Origin: Bacteroidales bacterium UBA3630
Lineage (GTDB): Bacteria > Bacteroidota > Bacteroidia > Bacteroidales > P3
Direction: 5' to 3'
Assembly (NCBI GenBank): GCA_002373995.1
Contig: DFLB01000034.1
Coordinates: 1 to 24,926, forward strand
Length of the DNA: 24,926 nt
The notes beneath the pieces are model-generated. The model worked only from the letters and a program-made list of their open reading frames with translations, was not told the origin of the DNA and ran no database searches. Made by a program: the position numbers and the translations under genes. Positions 1 to 6,119 of the stretch are shown piece after piece (positions within the stretch are counted from its first letter, which is position 1; every line of letters starts with the position of its first letter).

Positions 1-244
1 ACTTGTGCGTGACGATTTCAAACTGCTCTGCGCCAGCGATTTCAGAAATGTAGTCAGCCACAATTTTCGTGTTGCCCACCTCGATGTTGCCCACGCTGTA
101 GTTGTCGCCAGCGTGCGAGAAGAAGATAACGATTGCGTTCATTTTCGTGTTGTTGTTTGAGGATTTGACTTCTTGTTTGTTCTGTGCATTGCCGCAGCCC
201 GCGAATGTCAGCATGGCTGCAAGGATGGTTAATAAACGTTTCAT
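1..244 (-). CDS. flavodoxin-like lipoprotein, N-terminal part only
   Basis: The reading frame begins with the ATG at 244 and is still open at the window edge, so about 81 codons of the N-terminus are present and the C-terminus is missing. Residues 1-17 form a bacterial lipoprotein signal (MKRLL..., then a hydrophobic stretch, then lipobox FAGC with Cys17), so the product should be anchored on the periplasmic side. After a short polar linker the mature part starts with a beta strand (NAIVIFFSHAGDNYSVG) followed by IEVGNTKIVADYI. This matches the phosphate-binding loop region of the lipoprotein-anchored flavodoxin family common in Bacteroidales, which bind FMN and carry electrons. Both signal and flavodoxin start are clear; the substrate or partner is unknown. 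The nearest upstream gene on the same strand, the Isf-type flavoprotein, suggests a shared redox theme. Confidence 0.8.
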   Translation of the reverse strand, partial: MKRLLTILAAMLTFAGCGNAQNKQEVKSSNNNTKMNAIVIFFSHAGDNYSVGNIEVGNTKIVADYISEIAGAEQFEIVTHK

Positions 245-289
245 ATCGTTTTGGAACTTGGCTCTATTTCAATATAGGACTGATCATTC

Positions 290-386
290 AACAGCCTCGC
301 AGAGGCTGAATCTCAATAACCCCACACAAGGTACGCAGTGTGGGGGCAAGGGGAAAACCACCGCTCAGCGTCTCGGAGAGACGCGA
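290..386. repeat. cluster of three short palindromes (REP-like element)
   Basis: Three perfect inverted repeats lie within about 95 bases between two minus-strand genes: CAGCCTC/GAGGCTG at 292-298 and 302-308, CCCCACAC/GTGTGGGG at 320-327 and 338-345, and GCGTCTC/GAGACGC at 368-374 and 378-384. The outer two share the form stem, CTC, 3-base loop, GAG. None is followed by a clear T-run on the minus strand, so a plain terminator for the flavoprotein gene is not the best reading. A dispersed REP-like intergenic element is more likely, but copy number elsewhere in the genome cannot be seen here. Confidence 0.5.
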
Positions 387-427
387 TTTCAACCATTTTG
401 ACGATAAATCAGTCATACTGTATACCT

Positions 428-1057
428 TTACCTGATAAAGTTGGTGTAGTTGACTTCCTCCTGCTGCGGCAGGCCGCCACGCTCGCGTTCGGCGGCGATG
501 GCGCGGACCAGGAAGGCCATGTTGCGACCCACGAAGCGCATGTTCTGCATACCCTCTTCGTCCTGCAGCACCTGCTCGGCGTTGCTGCCGTGCACCATAT
601 TCCAGTAGCGGCCGCTGACAATGGGCATCTCGCTGATGGTAAAGTATTTGTTCAGCCGGTCGAAGGTGGCCGTGGTGCCTCCGCGACGTGCCGAGCAGAC
701 GGCGGCGCCCACCTTCATCCGCTTGCTGAAGTGGGTGGAGAAGAAGAGGCGGTCGAGCAGATTGGTCAGCGTGCCGTTGGGCCCGGCATAGTAGACCGGC
801 GAACCCACCACCAGACCGTCGGCGGCTTCGAATTTGGGCGCCAGCTCGTTGACCATGTCGTTGAAGACGCAGCGGCCCTGTTCGGCGCATTTGAAACAGG
901 CTATGCAGCCGCGGATGTCCTTGTTGCCTATGTGCACCATCTCGGTGCCGATGCCCTCGGCCTGCAGGGTGCGCTCCACCTCGCTCAGGGCGGTGTAGGT
1001 GCAACCCTTGCCGTTGGGACTGCCGTTGATCAGGAGTACGTTGAGTTTATGTTCCAT
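428..1057 (-). CDS. Isf-type flavodoxin-fold NAD(P)H oxidoreductase
   Basis: This 209-residue protein begins with the FMN phosphate-loop pattern of flavodoxin-like reductases (VLLINGSPNGKGCTYTAL, residues 7-24) and carries the GSPVYYAGPNGTL flavin-contact region near residues 85-97. Cysteines 51, 54, 57 and 63 form the compact CX2CX2CX5C motif that defines iron-sulfur flavoproteins of the Isf type, which bind FMN and a [4Fe-4S] cluster and pass electrons to O2, peroxide or quinones. There is no signal peptide, so it is cytoplasmic. It is the last gene of a minus-strand set: the DUF4440 gene ends 43 bases upstream and the alcohol dehydrogenase lies before that. The exact substrate is not visible; NADPH-dependent FMN reductase is the alternative family label. 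Confidence 0.85.
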   Translation of the reverse strand: MEHKLNVLLINGSPNGKGCTYTALSEVERTLQAEGIGTEMVHIGNKDIRGCIACFKCAEQGRCVFNDMVNELAPKFEAADGLVVGSPVYYAGPNGTLTNLLDRLFFSTHFSKRMKVGAAVCSARRGGTTATFDRLNKYFTISEMPIVSGRYWNMVHGSNAEQVLQDEEGMQNMRFVGRNMAFLVRAIAAERERGGLPQQEEVNYTNFIR

Positions 1058-1100
1058 ATTGTTTTTTTCACTTATAACGTCATGTGCTTGATTTTATTGT

Positions 1101-1553
1101 TCAGTAGGTGCTTGCCGTGGAGTAGGTGAAGCGCCAGCCGTCGCCTTCGCGCCGCAGGCGGAAGGCGAGCTGCAGGCGCCACGTGTGCTTGCCGCCGCCG
1201 TAGACGGCTGCCAGCACGCGGCTGCGGCCCGTCAGGGTGGCGCTGTCGCCGTCGACTTTCACATCTAACTGCTCCGTCTGGCAGTCGTAGTAGTTCAGCG
1301 TCCCATCGGCGATGGCCTCCAGATACTGCTGGCGGTTCTGCCGCGTGCCCGTCATGTGCACCAGATAGAAGTCGTCGGCAAACATGGGCCGCAACGCAGC
1401 GGTGTCCTTCGCAATCATCGCGCGGTACATCCGCTCGTATTGCCTCTCAATCTGCTGCTGGTCTGTGGCTTGCCCCTGTGTGGTGAATGATGCCATGATT
1501 AATGCGATAAATAGTATTACTGATCGGCACGCGCTTTTAATTCCACAGCGCAT
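1101..1553 (-). CDS. secreted NTF2/SnoaL-like (DUF4440) protein
   Basis: The product has about 150 residues. An N-terminal signal segment (VILFIALIMASFTTQGQA, about residues 12-29) predicts export. The rest shows the DUF4440/SnoaL pattern: a helix (IERQYERMYRAMIAKDTAALRPMFADDFYLVH), then alternating strands ending in WRFTYSTAS. Members are small cone-shaped alpha+beta barrels that bind diverse ligands or act as isomerases, so no reaction can be assigned. I chose the ATG at 1553 because it overlaps the stop of the preceding alcohol dehydrogenase gene as TGATG, a usual translational-coupling arrangement. A GTG one codon earlier (1556) keeps the same frame and would add a single residue. A flavoprotein gene follows 43 bases on, so all three are probably one operon. 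Confidence 0.75.
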   Translation of the reverse strand: MRCGIKSACRSVILFIALIMASFTTQGQATDQQQIERQYERMYRAMIAKDTAALRPMFADDFYLVHMTGTRQNRQQYLEAIADGTLNYYDCQTEQLDVKVDGDSATLTGRSRVLAAVYGGGKHTWRLQLAFRLRREGDGWRFTYSTASTY

Positions 1554-2716
1554 CACAGGCTATCTACCAATATCTGCTTGATGTCCTTTTCGGTGAGGGG
1601 CGCATAGGCAGTCTCAAGACCTTCATTGACGGCTATATGGTGTGCCATCTCGTCGAGGCGGCTGTCGTCGATACCCACCTCGCGGAGGTGCATCGGGATA
1701 TTGATGCTCTCGAAGAAGCGGTAGGTCTCGTCGATGGCGCGCTCGGCAATCTCGCGCTGCGGCAGCGTAGCGTCGATGCCGAAGACGTTGATGCCGTATT
1801 TCACGAAGCGGGGCATGGTGTGGTCGTTCAGTATGTGGCGCATCCAGCGGGGCGTGATGATGGCCAGCCCCTCGCCGTGGGTGATGTCGTAGTAGGCGCT
1901 GAGGGCGTGCTCGATGCCGTGGCAGGGCCATCCGCTGGGGCTATTGCCGAGCGAGAGGATACGGTTGCAGCCGTAGGTGCAGCAGAGCATCATCTCGGCA
2001 CGGGCGGTGTAGTCCTCCGGATTCTCTAAACACTTGCGTCCGTTGACCATCAGCGAGCGCAGCATCGACTCGCAGAAGCCGTCGTTGAGCAGCGTGGTGT
2101 CCTCAGCGAAATACTGCTCGATGGTGTGGTTCATGGCGTCGGCGATGCCGGCAGCGGTCTGTTTCTTGCTCACCGTGAAGGTGTAGGTCGGGTCGAGGAA
2201 CGAGCACACGGGGTAGAGCAGCGGGTCGACATAGCCAATCTTGTCGTTGGTCTCGGTGCGCGAGATGACGCCGCCGGCATCGTATTCGCTGCCCGTGGCG
2301 GCCAGGGTGATGATGTCGACGATGGGCAGCGCAGCCTGGGCTTTGACCTTGTAGCTGATGAGGTCCCACGGGTCGCCGTCGTAGCAAGCGCCGGCAGCAA
2401 TGGCCTTCGAGCAGTCGAGCACCGAGCCGCCGCCCACGGCGAGGATGACCTCCACCTTGTGCTCCTTGCAGAGGCGCACGCCGTCCAGCACGCTGGGGTC
2501 GTACTTCGGGTTGGGCTGTATGCCGCTGAGCTCGACGATGTCGAAGCCTTTCAATAATTCCAGGACTTTCTGATAAAGCCCTATCTTCTTGATACTTCCG
2601 CCCCCATAGGTCAGGAGGACTTTCTTGCCGAGTTGCCCCATCACTTCGGGGAGCTTTTCTACAACGCCCTTGCCAAAAACGAGGCGCGTCGGGGTCATGT
2701 AATTAAAATTCTGCAT
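1553..2716 (-). CDS. iron-containing alcohol dehydrogenase, YqhD/BdhA type
   Basis: The 387-residue length and start (MQNFNYMTPTRLVFGKG) fit the NADPH-dependent YqhD/butanol dehydrogenase branch of group III alcohol dehydrogenases. The nucleotide-binding region shows YGGGSIKK (37-44) and VGGGSVLDCSKAIAAG (94-109). The metal ligands are visible as Asp193 and His197 in DAMNH, His266 in CHGIEH, and His280 in DITHGEG; each sits one position from the ligands of E. coli YqhD (194, 198, 267, 281). The expected reaction is NADPH-linked reduction of aldehydes to alcohols in the cytoplasm. It heads an operon with the coupled DUF4440 gene and an Isf-type flavoprotein. A TAnnTTTG promoter box lies about 95 bases upstream. 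Physiological substrate is inferred only from the family. Confidence 0.92.
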   Translation of the reverse strand: MQNFNYMTPTRLVFGKGVVEKLPEVMGQLGKKVLLTYGGGSIKKIGLYQKVLELLKGFDIVELSGIQPNPKYDPSVLDGVRLCKEHKVEVILAVGGGSVLDCSKAIAAGACYDGDPWDLISYKVKAQAALPIVDIITLAATGSEYDAGGVISRTETNDKIGYVDPLLYPVCSFLDPTYTFTVSKKQTAAGIADAMNHTIEQYFAEDTTLLNDGFCESMLRSLMVNGRKCLENPEDYTARAEMMLCCTYGCNRILSLGNSPSGWPCHGIEHALSAYYDITHGEGLAIITPRWMRHILNDHTMPRFVKYGINVFGIDATLPQREIAERAIDETYRFFESINIPMHLREVGIDDSRLDEMAHHIAVNEGLETAYAPLTEKDIKQILVDSL

Positions 2717-3110
2717 AATATAATTTTTTTATTGTTTCTACAAATTGTTTTTACATATATCATTCACCACTCCAACAATTTACGAACATTTTCGTCACCT
2801 GTTTCCAAAATGCAAAAATACAAACTTTTCCCCATACAGCAGTTGCACAAATTGCAGCAATTATTTCACTTTTTTATTATTCCATATATGCAGGCTGAAA
2901 ATATATTTCACCGTTATTTTACATATTAAACAGCGTACTGATTAAGTAATAAAAAGTGCTGTAATATTATGGAATACGAAACAAAAGACAAGTTGAAGTG
3001 AATACTAATATTTACGTCGGTATTTGGACATGGATTTGAACTTGCGTTGAAACAGGCATTCAATTACTTAAGTCGCTATTAGGGCGTTGATTTTGAAGGA
3101 CTGCAGGAAA
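2717..3110. other. AT-rich intergenic region, no gene recognised
   Basis: This stretch separates two minus-strand operons. It holds the candidate promoter at 2813-2820 and otherwise only short open frames. The longest with any protein-like look is a roughly 23-codon plus-strand frame around 3005-3079 (about FGHGFELALKQAFNYLSRY) that lacks an ATG and resembles nothing I recognise. It may be a gene remnant or chance. Confidence 0.5.
2813..2820 (-). promoter_or_regulatory. TAnnTTTG promoter box for the alcohol dehydrogenase operon
   Basis: Read on the minus strand this is TATTTTTG, an exact match to the Bacteroidetes -7 box TAnnTTTG. It lies about 95 bases before the alcohol dehydrogenase start in an AT-rich spacer. 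No well-spaced TTTG -33 box is evident (the nearest TTTG is about 27 bases upstream), so the call rests on the -7 box and position. Confidence 0.5.
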
Positions 3111-3144
3111 AATCTGGCCCGCGCCGTATGGCGCGGGCCGGATT
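3111..3144 (-). terminator. strong intrinsic terminator after the aldo/keto reductase gene
   Basis: A perfect 10-bp GC-rich stem, GGCCCGCGCC (3116-3125) with GGCGCGGGCC (3130-3139) and loop GTAT, is extended by AATCT/GGATT to about 15 pairs including one G-T. On the minus strand the stem is followed by a short T-run (GATTTTTCC). It starts 25 bases beyond the aldo/keto reductase stop codon, so it should end the acetyltransferase-DUF362-reductase operon. Confidence 0.85.
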
Positions 3145-3169
3145 GAAATATTGTAGAAATGAGGAAAGG

Positions 3170-4015
3170 TTATCCGTAGTTCTCGATGAGGTGCTTGACG
3201 AACTGGGGGGCGCCGAAGTTGATGACGCCGGTGTCGTGCTGGTTGAGCTTGGCAATCTGGGCCATCTCGCCGTCGGTGAGGCGGAAGTCGAAGACGTCGA
3301 GATTTTGCGCCATGCGCTCCTTGTGGCTGCTCTTGGGGATGGCCACGATGCCGCGCTGGGTGAGCCAGCGCAGGGCCACCTGTGCGGCGCTCTTGCCATA
3401 GTTGCTGCCGATGGCGGTCAGCTCCTCGCTCTTCACCACGCCGTCCACGCCCTGTCCGCCCAGCGGACCCCAGGCCATCATACGGGTGCCAAACTCGGCG
3501 AGCAGCGGCTCGATGGCGGTCTGCTGGATGAGGGTGTTGCACTGCAACTGGTTGACCATGGGCTTGACGTCGACATAGTGGGCGAAGTCGAAGAAACGGC
3601 CCGCCTGGAAGTTGCTCACGCCGATGGCGCGCACCTTGCCGTCGCGGTAGGCCTTCTCCATGGCGCGCCAGGTGCCGAAGACGTCGCCATAGGCCTGATG
3701 GATGAGCAGCAGGTCGATATAGTCGGTCTGCAGGCGGCGCAGGCTATCGTCGATGCTGCGGGCTGCTTTTTCCTCGCCGGAGTTGCTGATCCACACCTTG
3801 GTGACGAGGAAAAGCTCCTCGCGCTTCAGGCCGCACTTGCGCCAGGCGTTGCCCACGCCCTCCTCGTTGGCGTAAGCCTGCGCGGTGTCGATGAGGCGGT
3901 AGCCGACGCTCAGAGCGTCGCTCACGCAGCGTTCACATTCGTCGGGGCTCACTAAGAAGACTCCGTAGCCCAGGGGCGGCATTTCCACGCCGTTACTCAG
4001 TTTGATGTATTCCAT
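3170..4015 (-). CDS. aldo/keto reductase
   Basis: This 281-residue protein is a full-length TIM-barrel aldo/keto reductase, closest in pattern to the 2,5-diketo-gluconate reductase/AKR5-like group. The catalytic tetrad is present: Asp43 and Tyr48 in LIDTAQAYANE, Lys73 in VTKVWIS, and His106 in LLLIHQ. Cofactor contacts are suggested by AIGVSNF and LRWLTQRGIVAIPKS, typical of NADPH-binding members. It lacks a signal peptide and should act in the cytoplasm, reducing aldehydes or ketones. It is the last gene of a minus-strand set with the DUF362 lipoprotein and the acetyltransferase; a 92-base spacer containing a nested palindrome precedes it, and a strong terminator follows. Substrate cannot be deduced. 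Confidence 0.92.
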   Translation of the reverse strand: MEYIKLSNGVEMPPLGYGVFLVSPDECERCVSDALSVGYRLIDTAQAYANEEGVGNAWRKCGLKREELFLVTKVWISNSGEEKAARSIDDSLRRLQTDYIDLLLIHQAYGDVFGTWRAMEKAYRDGKVRAIGVSNFQAGRFFDFAHYVDVKPMVNQLQCNTLIQQTAIEPLLAEFGTRMMAWGPLGGQGVDGVVKSEELTAIGSNYGKSAAQVALRWLTQRGIVAIPKSSHKERMAQNLDVFDFRLTDGEMAQIAKLNQHDTGVINFGAPQFVKHLIENYG

Positions 4016-4038
4016 AACGTTAAGTGATTTTTACATAT

Positions 4039-4085
4039 AATTGCCATCTAATTGACCATTAATTAATGGATAATTCATGGCAATT
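4039..4085. repeat. nested palindrome in the spacer before the aldo/keto reductase
   Basis: The arms AATTGCCAT (4039-4047) and ATGGCAATT (4077-4085) enclose a second, perfect 14-base palindrome, CCATTAATTAATGG (4056-4069). On the minus strand this lies between the DUF362 stop and the aldo/keto reductase start. It could be an attenuator or mRNA-processing hairpin, a regulator site, or a small dispersed element; no T-run follows, so it is not a classic terminator. Confidence 0.45.
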
Positions 4086-4107
4086 CGTGTTAAACTTGGT
4101 AGTTTAC

Positions 4108-5094
4108 TTAGTCTATTTTGACAATGTGGTACTTGCGGCTGCCGAGGCCGATCTTCTCGGCGTGCTCGACGGTGTGGACACCGTGACGGTCGTTGATGCG
4201 CTGCTTGAGGGCCGACGCATCGTCGCCAGCGGTGTTCTGATGACCGAAAACGAGGTCGAGACAGGCCTGGTCGAGGGCCACGGGGTCGGTGGAGGCCAGG
4301 ATGCCCATGTCCTTCAGCTCGGGAGCGGCGGGATTGCCGTTGCAGTCGCAGTCGACGCTCATGTTGTTCATCACGTTGATATAGATGACCTTGCCCTTGA
4401 AGTAGTCGTGCACGGCGGCAGCGGCGTTGGCCATGCATTCAAGGAATTTGTCCTGATTCTCCGGCTGGATGAAGTCCCACAGGCGGGTGTAGTCCTCGCT
4501 CTGGCCGTTGGTGTGGATGTAGGTCTTGCCGTTGCGCGAAGCCACGCCGATGCTGGCGTTTTTCAGCACGCCGCCGAAGCCGCCCATCGCGTGCCCCTTG
4601 AAGTGGGCCAGATTGATCATAAAGTCGTAATTTTGCAGGTTCTTTCCGACGATATTGTAGTGCATATAGGTGGTGTCGCGCACCGGAATCTTGATTTCGC
4701 CGTCGGCATCCATGATGTCGACGCCGCCGATGACGTTGAAGCCGTGGTCCTCGATGACGGCCAGGTGGTCGTCGGTGTTCATGCGCTTGCCAGCGTAGGC
4801 GGTGTTGCATTCCACCAGCTTGCCGTTCACGTGCTTCACAAAGTCGCCGATTAGCTCGGGCTTGAGGTAGTTGTGGCCGCCGGCCTCGCCGGTGCTGATT
4901 TTTACGGCCACGCGCCCTTCGGCCTTCACGCCCAGGGCTTCGTAGAGCTTGATCAGCACCTCGGGGCTGATGTCGGTGGTCATGTAGACGGCGGCGCCTT
5001 CCTCGGCGGGCTGTGCCTCCACCTTCTCGCTGCTCCCCTTGCAGCCGCAGAACAACAGGGCGGCGGTCGCAAACATTACAAGTGTTTTCTTCAT
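4108..5094 (-). CDS. DUF362 domain lipoprotein
   Basis: This 328-residue protein starts with a lipoprotein signal (MKKTLVMFATAALLFCGC, lipobox Cys18). The mature part is a DUF362 domain: VAVKISTGEAGGHNYLKPELI near the start, INLAHFKGHAMGGFGGVLKNASIG in the centre (about residues 160-183), and a C-terminal ILASTDPVALDQACLDLVFG segment. DUF362 proteins are often joined to ferredoxin clusters, but no CxxCxxC ferredoxin motif is present here, only a short CDCNGNP patch. The biochemical role of the family is unsettled; export and lipid anchoring are the parts the sequence shows. It begins 19 bases after the acetyltransferase gene ends, so the two are co-transcribed, most likely with the aldo/keto reductase downstream. 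Confidence 0.88.
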   Translation of the reverse strand: MKKTLVMFATAALLFCGCKGSSEKVEAQPAEEGAAVYMTTDISPEVLIKLYEALGVKAEGRVAVKISTGEAGGHNYLKPELIGDFVKHVNGKLVECNTAYAGKRMNTDDHLAVIEDHGFNVIGGVDIMDADGEIKIPVRDTTYMHYNIVGKNLQNYDFMINLAHFKGHAMGGFGGVLKNASIGVASRNGKTYIHTNGQSEDYTRLWDFIQPENQDKFLECMANAAAAVHDYFKGKVIYINVMNNMSVDCDCNGNPAAPELKDMGILASTDPVALDQACLDLVFGHQNTAGDDASALKQRINDRHGVHTVEHAEKIGLGSRKYHIVKID

Positions 5095-5113
5095 TGTTTT
5101 ATGTTTTAAATAT

Positions 5114-5641
5114 TTAATCTACATTCTTGATGAACTTGGCGGGATTGCCGCCCACTATGGTGTTGGGGGCCACGTCCTTGGTCACCACGGCACCGGCTGC
5201 CACCACGGCGTTCTCGCCCACGGTGACGCCCGGCAGGATGGTGGCGCCTGCGCCCACCCAGGCATTCCGCCCGATGTGCACGGGCTTGCAGATGAGCAGC
5301 TGACGGTCGTGCAGGTCGTGGTTGTTGCTGATCAGCTGCACATTGGCGGCAATCATGGCGCCGTCGTCAATGGTGATACCTCCGCGGCTCATCATCAGGC
5401 AGTTGTTCATTATCATCACGCCTCGCCCTATCTTCACGCGGTCGAAGCACACGCCCGTCAATCCGGGCATCACCGTGCTGCCCTCGCCGAGTCCCTCGCC
5501 AAAGAGTTCCTTGACCAGCGAATTGTACTCGTCGGTGTAAGGCATTGTATGATTGAGTTTAAAGAGCACCTGCGCCTGGCGCACACCCTCGGCGTGTTCT
5601 TCGGGAGTTGTCTGTCGCGGATCCTCTATTGTTGCTTGCAT
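5114..5641 (-). CDS. hexapeptide-repeat O-acetyltransferase (maltose/galactoside type)
   Basis: The 175-residue protein has an N-terminal helical cap (about residues 1-50, including YTDEYNSLVKELFG) followed by left-handed beta-helix hexapeptide repeats (VKIGRG, ITIDDG, VHIGRN, VTVGEN and the terminal PAKFIKNVD). His108 in ISNNHD matches the catalytic histidine of the maltose/galactoside acetyltransferase group, which transfers acetyl from acetyl-CoA to a sugar hydroxyl in homotrimers. The ending IVGGNPAKFI is typical. The acceptor is unknown. It heads the minus-strand operon with the DUF362 lipoprotein and aldo/keto reductase; a TATTTTTG promoter box lies about 55 bases upstream. Confidence 0.9.
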   Translation of the reverse strand: MQATIEDPRQTTPEEHAEGVRQAQVLFKLNHTMPYTDEYNSLVKELFGEGLGEGSTVMPGLTGVCFDRVKIGRGVMIMNNCLMMSRGGITIDDGAMIAANVQLISNNHDLHDRQLLICKPVHIGRNAWVGAGATILPGVTVGENAVVAAGAVVTKDVAPNTIVGGNPAKFIKNVD

Positions 5642-5695
5642 AAGTATTTGTAGTTTAAATTATTATTCTAATTCTTTTATTCTTGAACGATGCTG

Positions 5696-5703
5696 CAAAA
5701 ATA
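5696..5703 (-). promoter_or_regulatory. TAnnTTTG promoter box for the acetyltransferase operon
   Basis: On the minus strand this reads TATTTTTG, an exact -7 box, about 55 bases before the acetyltransferase start. No TTTG box with the usual 19-21 base spacing is present, so the promoter is probable rather than certain. Confidence 0.5.
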
Positions 5704-5769
5704 CAACCATTCCCCCAAACGGATGTTTCACAAAAAACATCAGTTTTTTCACAAAATATAAAATGTATT

Positions 5770-5990
5770 ACTGTGAGTCCTTCGTGGGTTGTCGGTCAAA
5801 CCGACGGCATGCCACTTTGTGCCTTCTATGTGGCAATTACATATCTCCCGAAAAACCAGTGCATTGCGTGTGCGAACCAAACAAGATGGCAAGTTGCTGA
5901 TTTTCAACCCAAAGGTTAGTAATCCTTCGGTGGTCCTTGTCGGCAGAGCCGACGGCACACCACGGCGGTCTCTCGGCGGTCCTTCGGCGA
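5770..5990. repeat. intergenic repeat block with two related hairpins
   Basis: Two related units occur about 150 bases apart: GTCGGT-caa-ACCGAC (5791-5805) followed by GGCATGCCAC, and GTCGGC-aga-GCCGAC (5939-5953) followed by GGCACACCAC. Each is preceded by a CTTCG(T/G)GG-like stretch. The second is followed by imperfect CGGCGGTC repeats up to about 5990. The 69-codon minus-strand frame that spans the block follows the hairpins and has no coding look, so I read the region as a REP-like or MITE-like intergenic element rather than a gene. It lies at the left border of the restriction-modification island. Confidence 0.5.
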
Positions 5991-6062
5991 CAATTTTTTC
6001 GCCCTACAGATTCTTATCCATACCATCTCACGGTGTTATTATAAAACATTGTAAAAATTATT

Positions 6063-6093
6063 TTTGCCATGTCGTAGAAATTTCGTATTTTTG
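6063..6093 (+). promoter_or_regulatory. Bacteroidetes-type promoter of the mod operon
   Basis: TTTG at 6063-6066 and TATTTTTG at 6086-6093 are separated by 19 bases, the textbook spacing for the primary sigma factor of Bacteroidetes. The mod start codon lies 26 bases after the -7 box, giving a leader of about 20 bases. Confidence 0.75.
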
Positions 6094-6119
6094 CATTGCT
6101 AATAATTATATGCTGAACA

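Noticed and set aside
338..1129. 263-codon plus-strand open frame
   Set aside because: It lies opposite the Isf-type flavoprotein gene, whose motifs and cysteine pattern are clear; the plus frame has no recognisable domain and is a GC-driven shadow.
1554..1556. GTG start for the DUF4440-like protein
   Set aside because: The ATG at 1553 directly overlaps the upstream stop and adds the preferred start codon; the GTG would add only one residue.
5749..5958. 69-codon minus-strand open frame
   Set aside because: It coincides with the hairpin repeat block, its residues follow the repeat units, and it has no domain or proper upstream signal.
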